Below, piece by piece: positions 49,901-58,350 of a DNA stretch of 64,000 nucleotides. Where the stretch lies: the NCBI GenBank assembly GCA_021229015.1, contig CM037795.1:11214035-11278034 (forward strand). Direction: 5' to 3'. The translations under genes and the position numbers were made by a program. Position 1 is the first letter of the stretch. The number at the start of each line of letters is the position of its first letter. The DNA comes from Solen grandis (taxonomy: Eukaryota; Mollusca; Bivalvia; Adapedonta; Solenidae). The notes below the pieces were generated by a model. The model was not told where the DNA came from and made no database searches. It was given only the letters and a program-made list of their open reading frames with translations.

Positions 49901-52900
49901 AAGGATCATTTGTGCCAATTTATTTCAAAACACAATCATACACAACAAAGTTACTGCCAGGACAGGTATAACACTATATGCCAATCACCATTACATGGTG
50001 GAGACACAGATTCAAGTAAGGGACAAAGGTATGACTAATAAAACATTAAATAACATTTTGTATCCCAGATATTTTTTTATGATCACTTTTTTTTTCAGAA
50101 GCTTTTTATCATATCAACCACAGTAATTTTAGGCTTCTCTGTTTTTCCAAATAGAATCAAGTGACCTCTTGATATTAGTTATTAGGGAAGATGGGGAGCC
50201 AAAGCCACAGTCAAATCTAAACAGAAATTTATCACACTGAATTTTTCAAAGACATTTAAGTTATAAATATAAAAGACTTTTCTGTGAAAAAGTATAACAA
50301 GACTGTTCTTTGGAACACATGTGTCACCTGCTGAAGCGTGACAGAAAAAGTGAGACAGACAGACGGACAACGGAAAAGTGACACCAATGTGTCACCTCTG
50401 CTTACAGCAGGTGACACAAAAACTCAGCAAAATGTCACACTGAAAAAACAAATAAACCAGTTACTGTGATATATAGATACGAAAAAAAATAAAAAAATTG
50501 AGGGTCACAATGGACCACTTTTTGCAACATGCAGTTATTTAATATTTTAAAGAAACTTACAAGATCTTCCAGAAAGTTTTCTTTCTTCTTCATAAGTTCC
50601 TTGGAGTTAACTTCCAGCTGACGAGCAGCTGAAAAAATGTATGCTACAGAAATCTCTACCTGAAACCAAGAGTGAACAAGACTCGTTATACAGCATAATC
50701 TGTTCAATCCCTCCCTCTGACCATATCATTCATTTGCAGATGTGTCAGATTAATCAGTGTAATTATTGTGCAATTACCACTAAGGGGACCAAAGTCCTAT
50801 GTCGGATTACAGGTTAGACAGGTGTCAGTTCAACAGACATTGAGTAGAAAACACGATGGGACCAATGAAAAGTGTTGGATAATACAGGTTGTTGTTATGA
50901 ACAGGTGTCGCTATGGACAGTTTTCACTGTACTTGGTGCCTGAATACCATGCACTTTTTTTCTCACCAATGTGTCATAGGTTCGATTTTTTGTCACATAC
51001 ATAAGAGTGTTAAAATTAGAGAACAGACACTGCTAATTTTGCAATTTTTCATAAATTCAGGGGCCGTAACTCTTGAGTGTCTGGGACACATGGGATGGTT
51101 ATCAAACTTGGCTGATATATATATATTTGAATGTAGGTATCATTTTGTTTCAAAATAATGACAATAGGTACATACTGTGTCATAATGGTTCTTCGTATAT
51201 TGCTCTGCGAACCCGTACATGTGCATCAGGTGACTGTTGGCTAGCTCTCCATATGTGTTGAACACTTCCTCACCCTAAATAACACAAATATAACCACTCA
51301 CTTTATCAAATGATGGCAATACTGCTGCTGGGTTGTAAAATCCACCAAACCAATATTAACTGAGAGTCAAATAATCACTAACCCAGTATCAAATGAACAC
51401 ACACACACAGACTAAGTAATGTAAAAGCATTTCAAAGTCCAAGTTTCATACTGTGGGCACGTTCACTGACTTTACAGCTTTTATCCATGGTCATCAGGCT
51501 ACTAAAATCCATCAACTGATCTTCCTTGGGAGTCTTTCATTCCACATATGGAAGCCCACATTATGGGGCTACGGAATTATACCGCCCTCTCCGGTACCCA
51601 TTTAAACGTGGATGAAGTGAAACAATTCTTGTTCAAGGAAATTAGCAGTGTCCCTGACAGGACTTGAACCTGGGACCTCTCAATCCTGAACCATGTGTTT
51701 CCTCTCACTGGTCCACTGCTTCCCTCTAGAGAATAGTCTTGATTGAATTTTAAATTCTAAGTAATGTCTCTGACATCTATTGGAAAGCTTGTCTTCAAAG
51801 CATATTTCAATCTTACTTTTTAAATTTGCTAGTAATCAAACTCTTTTTGCCTCTGAGAAAGGGAAACAATTTAAGCAGCTCGTTCCAGATGGTCATTGAT
51901 AAAGAATTTGATTTTAACAATATGTGTGTATTATGTCCATCAATACCTATCTGCAGACGCAATGTCACCCAATGCAACCATCTAATGTAAAAAGGCAACA
52001 CTGTCACAGATGGTATTAAAACTATTTTCAGACTATAAAACCTATATTTACATTAATTCACTTTGCATATGCGCTAACATCATAGGATGAACTTCCGACA
52101 TCACTACCCTGAACTGGTGAAGATACCATGTTGCGGAATGTCCTTCAGTGCTATTGTAACCTACATTTAACTGATTTCGTTGAAGCTGCGTTTACAAAAA
52201 CAGCATTTTCCTGTGCAGGACTTTCAGATTTTATTTGTCAGGAAACAAAGATTTCATCAACATTAACGAGGGAGAGTAGTAAAAATTATTTCTTTTAATT
52301 TGTAATGATCAGCTGTAAATGAGCTGCTTTAAAGCTGGATTAGACAAATTACTTGAACCAGGCTAATCAGGAAATGTTCAGTTTGCTTTACATACTTCAT
52401 GGGCAGTATTCATATGGCTCAAGAAAGAGAATCCCTTATTTTTTAAGACTTTTTCTTAAAATCACTTAGTTTTTAAGGATTTCCTTTGGACTTATTTATA
52501 AAACACCGTAGGAAATTTATTCCAGTTAAGGAATTATTTTCCTTAAAAACTAAGGAGCTGTATGAATATGGCCCCAGAACTATGAATCAAGCATACCATT
52601 AGCTTTATCAAAGCAACTTGAAAATCAAAATACAACTTTGAGATACAACTGAATTAAGGAAAGGTGTATTCAAAGTGACTTACAGGTTAACCAATAGCAA
52701 CACTGAGATAGTCAATAATGTAGTCAAAGGTTAACTTGGTTAAGAAAAAAAAGAACACACAATTTTGTTTGTGATATACTGTTTATGAGTAAGTGAGCTA
52801 GCCACTGGTAGGAAGATCTGGAACAAATTCAAGGGAAAATAATTGTGTAAGTTTTGCTGTGTCAAAATAAATAGAGTTTTCTCCCTTTTAACATTCTACA

Positions 52901-55900
52901 AAAATATGGTTGGAGAAAGATTAATGTAGTAATAGCAGTTCTGCAGGAAATATTTCATATTTGAACTTTATTTGTGGCTCTTGATCTAATTAAATCATAA
53001 CAGCAGGAATTGTTCATTTTGAATTTCTTGATATTTTTATGGTAAAATTCCCCCTAAATTTCAGTTTGCAGTTTGACCAGCCCAAACAGCACTACATTCT
53101 TCATTTTGAGTTCTTGTTGATAAGCCAACAATATAAAAACCTGATCAGCATGTACCTTACTCACAAGCTGATCTGCCTTTATATTGGTTGCAGGTGGATC
53201 TAGCTAAAGGTTTTCTCTTCTATGGTAAAAGGCATAAATTCCACCAAAAACATACAAGTATAAATTGACAATGTAAGCTTTAAGAAGTCAAACTATTGTG
53301 TTTTAATTATACCAAGGGAAATGTTGACAAGATATATAGCATCTGAAGCTCTTCTGATTACCTCTCCCAGATATTTTTGTTTTCTTGAGTTATCTCTCCT
53401 AAAAACTATGAATTGTCTCCCCTGAATACGAAAACCGTGATTATTTCTATTTTTCCATGAAATACAAATTCAGGAAACAGGTGTGACATGTACCTTTGCA
53501 ATATTCCTAATTGCCACCATCTTAAGAGCCTCTTTATCAAACTTCAGGTGTGCGTTATTCTTTGCCACATGGTTCAGAATGTCTGCCATGGGTACCATCA
53601 TAATGTTCATCTCCCCCTCTTCCTCTTCCTCATCATCCGACACATCTTCCTTGTCTGGTTCAGTGAAACTGTAGGCCATTATGAAAGCAACCATCTTTTT
53701 GTAGAATTCTATGTCTTTACACAGTGGCCTGGAATTTAAGAATTTCATTTTCTTCTGTTAGGTAATCAACATTCCCTTTTCCACCCTGTAAAGGCTTTTT
53801 CATACCCATATATGGCTATCTGCCCTCAAATTATTGGGGCTTTCTATATGAAGGTTTACAAAGATAAAAAAACATCAGCAATTGTACCCCTAGTTTAAAA
53901 CTCATTGGGCACCCCTTATGCAAATCTCAATGTTTTCTGATAAGAACCAGGACTTTACCAGTAAATGAAACTTTAAAGTTTTGTTTTAGATTGAGGGTTA
54001 AGGCATGTTTTTATAATTGATGTTTATCCTTCTCAAAGTAAACTGGGTTAAACTGGACCGTTAGAAAATAACATCCAATATAACACGCTCCATTGCAATG
54101 CAAATTCCAATATTACACACTCCATTTTCCAATATTACACACTCCATTATTATGCAAATTCCAATATTACAAAATCCAACTAGAAATGTGTCCAGAGGAC
54201 ACAGATGCCCCCAACCGTCGCATTTTCCAAAACAAAGGCCAACACCCAGGAGTGCAAGTTATATTCTGAGTAATATATCCATGAAGTTTTAAAGTCTCTA
54301 GAACAAATACCTTCAGAAGAGTTACCTGTGTCACAGTTTTTGGGATGGACGGATGGACAAAAGCAAATCTATATGCCTCACTTTTTGGTAGGGAGCATAA
54401 AAATACCCAGGTGCACAAGTTTATTTCCTAATTAATATATCCATGAAGTGTCAAGTCTGTAGTGCAAATACTTTCAGAGTTACTTGCGTCACAAGCATAA
54501 AATTCCATATTTTTTTTTTTTTAAAAAAACCCATAACTCTGTCAACTTTAACAAAGGTTCCATAAAAATATACAGTGCACAAGTTCATGTCCTGATTAAT
54601 TTATCCATGAAGTTTCAAATCTGTAGTACAAATACTTTCAGAGTTATGCGTGTCACAAAGTTATGGGACGGACGTATATCCGGACGGACAAAGGCAAATC
54701 TATATCCCCCCACCCATTTTTGGTGGGGACATAAAAATGAACCCAATTTTGTAATTTTGTTGTGATTACACTGTCATATTCTTATATTACTGTCTTACAA
54801 AAGTATTCATTTAATATTAAGCAAAAACTATGAAATGAGTTTTATGATTTCATATTTCGCCAGAGGCTCGCAAAGTATGAATCATCTATTTCAGGAAGAG
54901 TTTCATATATTTTCAAATAAATGTGAGTTAAATTATTTTTATCACACAAACCCGAAATACACATTTGCCTGTTATCTATGTGTGTTTTTGAAAATGCATG
55001 ACCACTTTATACCTATAGCATATCTGAAATGGTAAAAAAGTGGTAATTTTAAAACATTTGATGTTTTTATTTGCTGGTAAGCAGAACATAATATTCTTTC
55101 AATTGAAATACAAATAAAATTTAATGAAACCATATACTCCTTAATTTTTTATAAGAAATGGGACGCCATGTTTATATTTGCCTAAGAATACATTTGAGTG
55201 TGTGAACTATTGCTGATATTACACATGTGAGATAAATAAATATTGCATGGCCATATTAACTCGTAGACAAACTGAGTTATATGACAAAATGTGGTGACTA
55301 GACTTGGACCCAAAATAATATGGAATTCTAATAGATCTGGCCCTGTGTTCTTGAAAATAAATACAGAACTGAAATATAATTTCAATGCTCAAACTCATTG
55401 CCATTACTTAGATTCAATAGGGGGCCTCGGTGGCCGAGAAGGTAAAGTCGCTGACTTTAACACTCACTCAGCCCCTCACCGCTTGGGTTCAAATCCTGGC
55501 AGGGTCATTTGGATTTTCATGTGAGGAAGCCTTCCAGCTGGCTTGGGGTAGGTCGGTGGTTCTACCTGGATGCCTCCGTGTATTCTGGGTCTTCCTCCAC
55601 CAGTAATTAGCTGGACGTCGCTATATGACTAAAATACTGTCAAAGCGACGATAAACTCATATAGTCTAGTCAAGTCTAGATTCAATAGGTGTTTAAGTTT
55701 GAGTCTGAGATTGTACTTTAGTATTTTCAAGAACAAGGGGCCTGCTGTATTAACAGATAAGTAAAGACTTACGGGAATGTGTCTCCATGTTTCTCTAGGA
55801 ATGGTATCACTATGGTGTTGAACTCTGCCTCAATATTTCTTAAGTCTCGATCCACAGCCTCTACCACTCCTGTACCTTTTAGTAGACTTTCCCTCTCTGC

Positions 55901-55901
55901 A
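31740..55901 (-). CDS. SETD6: SETD6-like N-lysine methyltransferase, eight exons, 5' end missing
   Basis: Eight exons with canonical AG/GT borders and matching phases: 55773-55901, 53494-53728, 51176-51274, 50561-50659, 48489-48569, 47147-47240, 45285-45330 and 31740-31902. They join to about 314 residues plus a stop. SETD6 mono-methylates lysines of proteins such as RelA in the nucleus, using S-adenosylmethionine. Visible here are the helix before the SET core ([11 protein letters not shown]), the SET motif [36 protein letters not shown], then the substrate-binding helical domain ending [10 protein letters not shown]. The known human protein is about 470 residues, so the first third (the GxG-containing SET start) is not here; it may lie in the gap at 56795 or beyond 64000. 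No internal stop occurs, so the gene is probably functional. Family assignment is from remembered motif patterns, but the exon fit is strong. Confidence 0.9.
32324..33577 (-). mobile_element. mariner-type transposon, 1254 bp, complete ends
   Basis: The ends CGAGGGATGTTCAAATTGAA and its inverted partner (TTCAATT-like, then AACATCCCTCG reading inward) are terminal repeats flanked by TA (32322-32323 and 33578-33579), the standard mariner target. Length and coding layout fit Tc1/mariner DD34D elements. It sits in the last SETD6 intron, in the same direction as the host gene. Confidence 0.95.
32394..33386 (-). pseudogene. mariner DD34D transposase, disabled
   Basis: The 993-base frame carries an N-terminal helix-turn-helix ([19 protein letters not shown]), the linker [11 protein letters not shown], and the catalytic triad: Asp in TGDETW, Asp in LLHDNA and Asp in LAPCDY, with 34 residues between the last two. 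It is broken by one in-frame TAA (32781-32783). The segment between the two DNA-binding motifs (around 33190-33280) also lacks roughly 25-30 residues found in relatives. Reading that segment in the neighbouring frame gives [19 protein letters not shown], typical mariner sequence, so a deletion shifted the frame and a second indel restored it. It is therefore inactive, and typical family length is about 345 residues. Confidence 0.93.
33964..34194 (+). pseudogene. C-terminal fragment of LINE ORF2
   Basis: Residues [17 protein letters not shown] form the Cys-Cys-His-Cys cluster at the end of many non-LTR retrotransposon ORF2 proteins (CxCG...E...H.L..CP). It is followed by an amphipathic tail to the stop. 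Endonuclease and reverse transcriptase are absent. The ATG that opens this frame comes from the duplicated host target, not from the element. Confidence 0.88.
33969..34547 (+). mobile_element. 5'-truncated LINE (non-LTR retrotransposon)
   Basis: The 579-bp insert is flanked by the perfect 13-bp repeat AAAGGACCATGGC (33956-33968 and 34548-34560). It holds the last part of a reverse-transcriptase ORF, then a 3' untranslated region ending AATAAATATGTTTAAACT. Truncation plus a long target duplication is the signature of target-primed reverse transcription, and the perfect duplication suggests a fairly recent event. It lies inside the SETD6 intron, antisense to the gene. Confidence 0.93.
34664..34793. 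mobile_element. miniature element with 12-bp inverted repeat, copy 1
   Basis: GTGTCAGCTGCTGAAG and CTTACAGCAGGTGACAC are inverted partners around a (GACA)n/GACGGA centre. Relatives at 37457-37590 and 50293-50413. Confidence 0.7.
34940..35421. mobile_element. core-repeat relic with (GAA)n tail
   Basis: Two diverged units share TCAAAGGGCC(T/A)TAACTC and GTAGGTGCAG/TGTAGGGG-type blocks. An AAG/GAA microsatellite (35379-35421) follows. Confidence 0.45.
35608..35873 (-). mobile_element. SINE family A, head truncated in box B
   Basis: Tail (TTTG)n, full body and GTGGGTTTGATCCCCGACCG on the minus strand; box A is absent. Confidence 0.85.
36168..36420 (-). mobile_element. SINE family A, old copy
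   Basis: Body order is recognisable (CTGCCACACTATCAAATATC, GTGGCATGATACCACATCCT) with many substitutions. Confidence 0.65.
36421..36851. other. intronic, nothing recognised
   Basis: No repeat family identified within the SETD6 last intron here. Confidence 0.4.
36852..37085 (-). mobile_element. SINE family A, headless
   Basis: Tail and body to TACCAGTACCATTTTTTACC; the tRNA part is missing. Confidence 0.8.
37457..37590. mobile_element. miniature element with inverted repeat, copy 2
   Basis: GTGTCACCTGCTGAAG at the left; the right partner is decayed (GCTTACAGAGGGACACA). The centre is (ACAG)n/ACGGACAGACAG. Confidence 0.65.
37629..37934. repeat. 11-unit array of 28 bp at the MITE end
   Basis: Each unit is the terminal 24 bp of the MITE plus TTAA (or TTGA). 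Unit 3 carries a 6-bp insertion; four units have TTGACCC at the junction instead of TTAACCC. Confidence 0.95.
37629..38148 (-). mobile_element. TTAA-flanked MITE with expanded end, copy 5 (520 bp)
   Basis: TTAA flanks at 37625-37628 and 38149-38152. The length equals the 234-bp standard plus ten extra 28-bp units plus one 6-bp insertion. Same orientation as copies 1 and 3. Confidence 0.95.
38153..39016. other. intronic AT-rich stretch with an old MITE-like relic
   Basis: 38815-38990 shares GAGCTACAATATTATTCATG-type text with 41640-41700 and 47640-47680. The rest shows nothing recognisable. Confidence 0.4.
39017..39256 (-). mobile_element. SINE family A, diverged
   Basis: Tail, shortened body and head (GGCCCCTGTGGCTGTGTGGT; GTGGGTTCAATCCC) in the usual order on the minus strand. 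Confidence 0.75.
39300..40248. mobile_element. core-repeat element, truncated at the right
   Basis: It begins AACAAAAGCTGTCCCAAGAC and carries about five units of roughly 140-170 bp. Each has a 'TGCCCTTTTGAAAT.GGTTCC' block and AAAGGGGC(A)TAA. It stops abruptly where the next element begins. Confidence 0.6.
40249..41530. mobile_element. core-repeat element, about six units of 165 bp
   Basis: It begins AACAAGAGCTGTCAGAGGAC and ends GACGCCAGGGTGACTACAAT, then AGCTCT. Units share CATGCAAAACTTTAACCAAA, AAAGGGGCCATAAT and GAGTTATCTACC. Successive GGGCC blocks lie near 40487, 40646, 40813, 40978, 41143 and 41338. The last interval is longer because of a 30-bp duplication. Confidence 0.7.
41575..41790. 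mobile_element. old relative of the TTAA MITE
   Basis: Its right end (AATGCGTCAAATTGAGTCTA, then AAGTAAAGGG) parallels the MITE end GAGTGCGTCAAAATGAGTCT. The rest is related to 38815-38990 and 47560-47735 instead of to the 234-bp element. Confidence 0.5.
41830..42870. mobile_element. core-repeat element, units of 160-170 bp
   Basis: Units with CAAGGCTG(C)AATATCATTCAGCT recur at about 42244, 42414, 42582 and 42742. They are followed by CGGACGTACGGACGGATGGA and a right-end hairpin CTGCCTCCGGCGGCG. The left end is approximate. Confidence 0.65.
42871..43399. other. intronic stretch with SINE family C fragment
   Basis: 43247-43330 reads CACCGTGGTCCAGTACAC and GAGTTTGAATCTCA, a decayed tRNA-like head on the plus strand. 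Nothing else recognised. Confidence 0.4.
43400..45240. mobile_element. composite: core-repeat element split by unrelated DNA
   Basis: The left end GAGGGTCTGGAATCGCTCAC and the right end AGGTCAGCTAAAA resemble the AACAAGAGG...AGGTGAGCTAA elements. Unit text (TTTCAAATTTGTACT, AAAATGGGCTT, CCCC) occurs at 43541-43600 and again at 44853-44900. The 1.2 kb between them is unrelated, probably a later insertion or a second element. Confidence 0.45.
45285..45330 (-). CDS. SETD6: SETD6 micro-exon
   Basis: 46 bases: two bases that complete Asp, 14 codons ([14 protein letters not shown]) and two bases of the next codon. Acceptor CCTTGCAG, donor [14 protein letters not shown] matches the SETD6 segment ASWRQLL. 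Confidence 0.85.
45660..46150. mobile_element. core-repeat relic
   Basis: Phrases such as AAAGTTATGGACAAGATAC, GTGACCTTGACCCTTGAG and GACAGAAGGACAG are typical of decayed core units. No ends found. Confidence 0.35.
46265..46890. mobile_element. core-repeat element with GAGTCCCCTA / TAGGGGACTA ends
   Basis: ATGAGTCCCCTATAGGTAAG (near 46297) and GTGAGTCCCCTACCAGTGAG (near 46642) begin two related units. TTGGTAGGGGACTAATA (near 46870) is the inverted end. A GATGGACAGATTGATGG segment precedes it. Confidence 0.55.
47147..47240 (-). CDS. SETD6: SETD6 exon
   Basis: 94 bases, 31 codons plus one base. Acceptor CCACGCAG, donor GTGAGT. Encodes [17 protein letters not shown] and a Glu-rich stretch ending NLTF. 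Confidence 0.9.
47300..47507. mobile_element. TIR MITE, ATTTTCGT type, second copy
   Basis: The ends (AAAATCATTAATTTT... and ...AATTATGATTTCACAGT) and internal CATAAATTTCGTGGGAATTA parallel 1869-2050. It lies in a SETD6 intron. Confidence 0.55.
47560..47735. mobile_element. old MITE-like relic, third copy
   Basis: Shares ATTTACTGAACTTTATAT, GAGCTACCATATTGTATAAG and GTATGAAGTAAA with 41600-41780. Confidence 0.4.
47955..48030 (+). mobile_element. SINE family B, 3' fragment
   Basis: Retains the end of the body (GATTGAAATACTGTCGTAGT, AACGGTAAACTCAAATA). Confidence 0.6.
48071..48468 (+). mobile_element. TTAA-flanked MITE with expanded end, copy 6 (398 bp)
   Basis: TTAA at 48067-48070 and 48469-48472. 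The length equals 234 plus six 28-bp units minus 4 bases lost from one unit. Same orientation as copies 2 and 4. The expansion is at the same biological end as in copy 5. It lies about 20 bases from a SETD6 exon (48489-48569). Confidence 0.95.
48489..48569 (-). CDS. SETD6: SETD6 exon
   Basis: 81 bases, 27 codons, phase 0. Acceptor TTTTTTAG, donor GTATAC. Encodes [16 protein letters not shown] and QTLK, matching the SETD6 FVIG...LT.EEL..TLK pattern. Confidence 0.9.
48718..49027 (-). mobile_element. SINE family A, full length with 13-bp target duplication
   Basis: The perfect repeat TGGTTGTGTTTGT lies at 48705-48717 and 49028-49040. Minus-strand head CCAATCCCAGTGGCCGAGTG, box B GGGTTTGATCCCC, body and (CAAA)n tail are all present. 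Confidence 0.95.
49041..50292. other. intronic stretch with a decayed core-repeat region
   Basis: Between about 49380 and 49960, phrases such as TCATTTGTGCCAAGTT and CAACAAAGTTAC recur at irregular spacing. No gene or clear element ends. Confidence 0.4.
50293..50413. mobile_element. miniature element with 12-bp inverted repeat, copy 3
   Basis: TGTCACCTGCTG and CAGCAGGTGACA are exact inverted partners. The centre carries GACAGACAGACGGACAACGG. This is the best-preserved copy. Confidence 0.75.
50561..50659 (-). CDS. SETD6: SETD6 exon, start of substrate-binding domain
   Basis: 99 bases, 33 codons, phase 0. Acceptor GGTTTCAG, donor GTAAGT. Encodes [15 protein letters not shown] and a Lys/Glu helix ending FLEDL, equivalent to the start of the Rubisco-LSMT substrate-binding region. 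Confidence 0.85.
51176..51274 (-). CDS. SETD6: SETD6 exon with FNTYG motif
   Basis: 99 bases, 33 codons, phase 0 at both ends. Acceptor TATTTAG, donor [22 protein letters not shown] carries the conserved SET tyrosine, followed by MYGF. Confidence 0.93.
51470..51726 (-). mobile_element. tRNA-derived SINE, family D
   Basis: The minus strand has GCAGTGGACCAGTGAGAGGA (box A region) and CCCAGGTTCAAGTCCTGTCA (box B). The downstream body is unrelated to families A-C. Confidence 0.55.
51880..52010. repeat. dispersed repeat related to 19095-19200
   Basis: Shared order: GGTCATTGATAAAGAATTTG, then TGTGTGTATTATGTCC and ACCTATCTGCAGACGCAATG. Confidence 0.55.
52401..52575. mobile_element. foldback MITE, GGGC(C)-TATTCATA ends
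   Basis: The left end GGGCAGTATTCATATGGCTC and the reverse complement of the right end (GGGGCCATATTCATACAGCT) are similar. Internally, CTTAGTTTTTAAGGA and TCCTTAAAAACTAAG are a perfect 15-bp inverted repeat. The target duplication is not resolved. Confidence 0.65.
52576..53493. other. intronic stretch with a decayed hairpin relic
   Basis: 53115-53225 keeps AAACCTGATCAGCATG...GCTGATCTGCC, resembling the central palindrome of the TTAA MITE at lower identity. Nothing else found. Confidence 0.4.
53494..53728 (-). CDS. SETD6: SETD6 exon with SET NH motif
   Basis: 235 bases. Acceptor AATTCCAG, donor GTACAT. It begins with the base completing a proline codon (CC|G). It encodes MAYSF, an acidic insert ([13 protein letters not shown]) at the position where vertebrate SETD6 also has an acidic loop, then [16 protein letters not shown], which supplies the SET cofactor- and lysine-pocket residues. 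Confidence 0.93.
54179..54735. mobile_element. core-repeat element with GTCC hairpin end
   Basis: It begins GTGTCCAGAGGACACAGATG (a short hairpin). Two or three units share TATCCATGAAGTTTCAA, TAGTACAAATACTTTCAGAG and AAAGGCAAATCTATA. It ends in an inverted pair CCCCCCACC / GGTGGGGAC after a GGACGGAC segment. Confidence 0.6.
54736..55420. other. intronic, nothing recognised
   Basis: AT-rich intron DNA. Confidence 0.45.
55421..55676 (+). mobile_element. SINE family B, full length with 12-bp target duplication
   Basis: TAGATTCAATAG flanks it perfectly at 55409-55420 and 55677-55688. Box A GGCCTCGGTGGCCGAGAAGG and box B GGGTTCAAATCC. The tail is TAGTCTAGTCAAGTC. It is antisense to SETD6, within the intron between the first two exons found. 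Confidence 0.95.
55773..55901 (-). CDS. SETD6: SETD6 exon (first one found)
   Basis: 129 bases; one base completes a codon from the missing upstream exon, then 42 codons and two bases. Acceptor CTCTCCAG, donor GTAAGT. Encodes [16 protein letters not shown] and a helix ending FLEKHGDTF, the SETD6 segment between the two halves of the SET domain. Confidence 0.88.
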
Positions 55902-55953
55902 CTGGAGAGAAAACAAAAATGAGAATAAGAATGAATTGAAGGAGGGGAAACAA

Positions 55954-56917
55954 AACAAGAGGGCCATGATGGCCCTGAATCGCTCACCTGAGTACCATTG
56001 CTTCAACTGATGTCAAGGTTTTTAAACAGACAAGGATTCTGATATAACTTAATCTAAAACATTATACCCCTGACAATACTACACACCAAATACCTAAGCA
56101 ATGGGCCATATGGTTTCAGAGAAGACTTGGGCGCAGGGTCATTTATCACCGCAGGGCCAAGACTTTGAAAATCTTTGTAATGAACCATTAGATGCCACTA
56201 CATACCAAAAATCTTAGCTCTAGGCCTTATTGATTCATAGAAGAAATTTTTTAAGATTTTCCTATTTAACTCTATGAAAACCCCTGGTGTGGGGTCATTT
56301 ATCACCATTGGGTATGATTTGTACAATCTTGGTAGTGGCCCATAAGATGATGCTTCATACCAAATATCTAAGCTCTAGGCCTTATGCATTCATGGAAGAA
56401 GATTTTTTAAGATTTTCCTATATAACTCTATGTAAAACAAGTGACCCCTGGTGCTGGGTCATTTATCACCATAGGGCTATAATTTGTACAATCTTGGTAG
56501 TGGCCCATAAGATGATGCTACATACCAAATATCTAAGCTCTAGGCCTTATGGATTCATGGAAGAAGATTTTTTAAGATTTTCCTATATAACTCTATGTAA
56601 ACAAGTGACCCCTGGTGCGGGGTCATTTATCACCATAGGGCTATGATTTGTACAATCTTGGTAGTGGCCCATAAGATGATGCTTCATACCAAATATCTAA
56701 GCTCTAGGCCTTATGGATTCATAGAAGAAGATTTTTTAACATTTTTCTATATAACTCTATGTAAAACAAGTGACCCCTGGTGCGGGGTCATTTANNNNNN
56801 NNNNNNNNNNNNNNNNNNNNNNNNNNNNNNNNNNNNNNNNNNNNNNNNNNNNNNNNNNNNNNNNNNNNNNNNNNNNNNNNNNNNNNNNNNNNNNACTTTG
56901 TGCTCAGGTGAGCTAAA
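55954..56917. mobile_element. core-repeat element with 164-bp units, interrupted by assembly gap
   Basis: The left end AACAAGAGGGCCATGATGGC (palindrome GGGCCATGATGGCCC) is followed by TCGCTCACCT; the right end is CTCAGGTGAGCTAAAA. 'GGGTCATTT' marks units at 56292, 56456, 56620 and 56785, at spacings of 164, 164 and 165 bp. The 100-N gap falls inside the array. Confidence 0.85.
56795..56894. other. assembly gap (100 N) inside a tandem array
   Basis: 100 N placed where 164-bp repeats would be hard to assemble. The true size is unknown. Confidence 0.99.
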
Positions 56918-57290
56918 AACATTATTTTGAGAGACAAAGTATCTTTAAAAGCTGGCCAATCTCATATCTGGACTAACTGTGTATACATTTCAAAGCTAAC
57001 TCTACATATCCTAATGTTCAAAACACTGCTAAAAACAGAACCAAATTTGTGTAAGTGTGGTTCCCGGCCACATATTCACCAGCAAACAGTACTGATAAGA
57101 GATCGAGTACCACGCTTATTCGGAAAATGAATCTGTCTGAAAAAATGATGGCAGTATTGCGGCAAATGTTGTGGTTTGTAAATTATGCAATTGTTTTATC
57201 AAATGTTCGGTCGGAACAACACTCTTTATGACTCATAATGGACACACTAAATTCGTCTGCAATATTATCCTCACGATACATTTTCAGCTG

Positions 57291-57337
<47 letters not shown>

Positions 57338-57625
57338 ACTATAAATTAAATATAATATCCTGTTTACATTTCTTTTTACTTCATGATTTCGACCTTTATG
57401 ATTACATACATTTTTTTTCGATTTTTGAGCTGAATAAATCGCAGCCGTACTGAAGGATATCACAGTGTGGAATCTACCAAGTTCTTCCATTAGTTTTGTA
57501 AGATAATGCAGCAAACATTTTGATTTTTCACAAGAAAAATATGAAGTGATTTCACTGATAAGACCACAGGCATGTGAAATAAGAAATTGACACTTAACAT
57601 GTTTTAATTGTTAAAAGACTACTGA
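56918..57625. other. intergenic with (AT)n microsatellite
   Basis: (TA)n at about 57295-57335. No upstream SETD6 exon could be recognised here. Confidence 0.5.
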
Positions 57626-58350
57626 TTATCCCTCGCCGATGGAGTCGGGAGGGGATATTGTTTTGGCGTCCGTCCGTCCGTCCGTCCGTCCTTCCGTTGT
57701 TTTTTCCGTTTAACGAAACTATGGCAACGATCATTGCCAATAGGAGATGCCCATATCCTCGGCATGTTTCGATCGGACCATTTAACCCAGAGTTATGGCC
57801 CTTGATTAGTTATGCAGTATGTTTACAGAGTAACATTCGTTTCTGTGCCATTTCTCTGCAACTCCTGACTGGAACTTAACGAAACTTCATGGCAACCATC
57901 ATTACTAATAGGAGATGCGCATATCCTCGGCATGTTCCGAATGGACCATTCAACACAGATTTATGGTCCTTGATTAGTTATGCAGTATGTATACAGAGTA
58001 ATATTCGTTTCCGCGCTATTTCTCTGCATCTACTGACTTGATTTTAACAAAACTTCATGTCAACCATCATTACCAATAGGGGATGCGCACATCCTCGGCA
58101 TGTTTTGATCGGACTATTTAACCCAGAATTATGGCCCTTGATTAGTTATGCAGTATGTATACAGAGTAACATTCGTTTCTGTGCTATTTCTCTGCAATTA
58201 CTGACTGGATTTTATCGAAACTTCATGGCAACCATCATTACTAATAGGAGATGCGCATATCCTCGGCATGTTTCGATCGAAACCATTTAGCTCAAGAGTT
58301 ACGGCCCTTGATTAGTTATGCAGTATGTTTACAGAGTAACATTCGTTTCC
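57626..58350. mobile_element. core-repeat element, four units of 167 bp, reverse orientation
   Basis: An end hairpin (CCTCGCCGATGGAGTCGGGAGG) and (GTCC)n lie at the left. Units beginning ATGGCAACCATCATTA-like text follow at 57721, 57888, 58055 and 58223 (spacings about 167, 167, 168). The ACGG-type tail therefore lies on the minus strand. Confidence 0.75.

Noticed and set aside
56287..56930. Open frames of 119 and 95 codons with internal repeats
   Set aside because: These are readings through the 164-bp tandem units and the N gap of a mobile element.
57238..57514. Minus-strand frame considered as an upstream SETD6 exon
   Set aside because: No SETD6 motif and no suitable acceptor/donor phase with the exon at 55773-55901; part of it is an (AT)n run.
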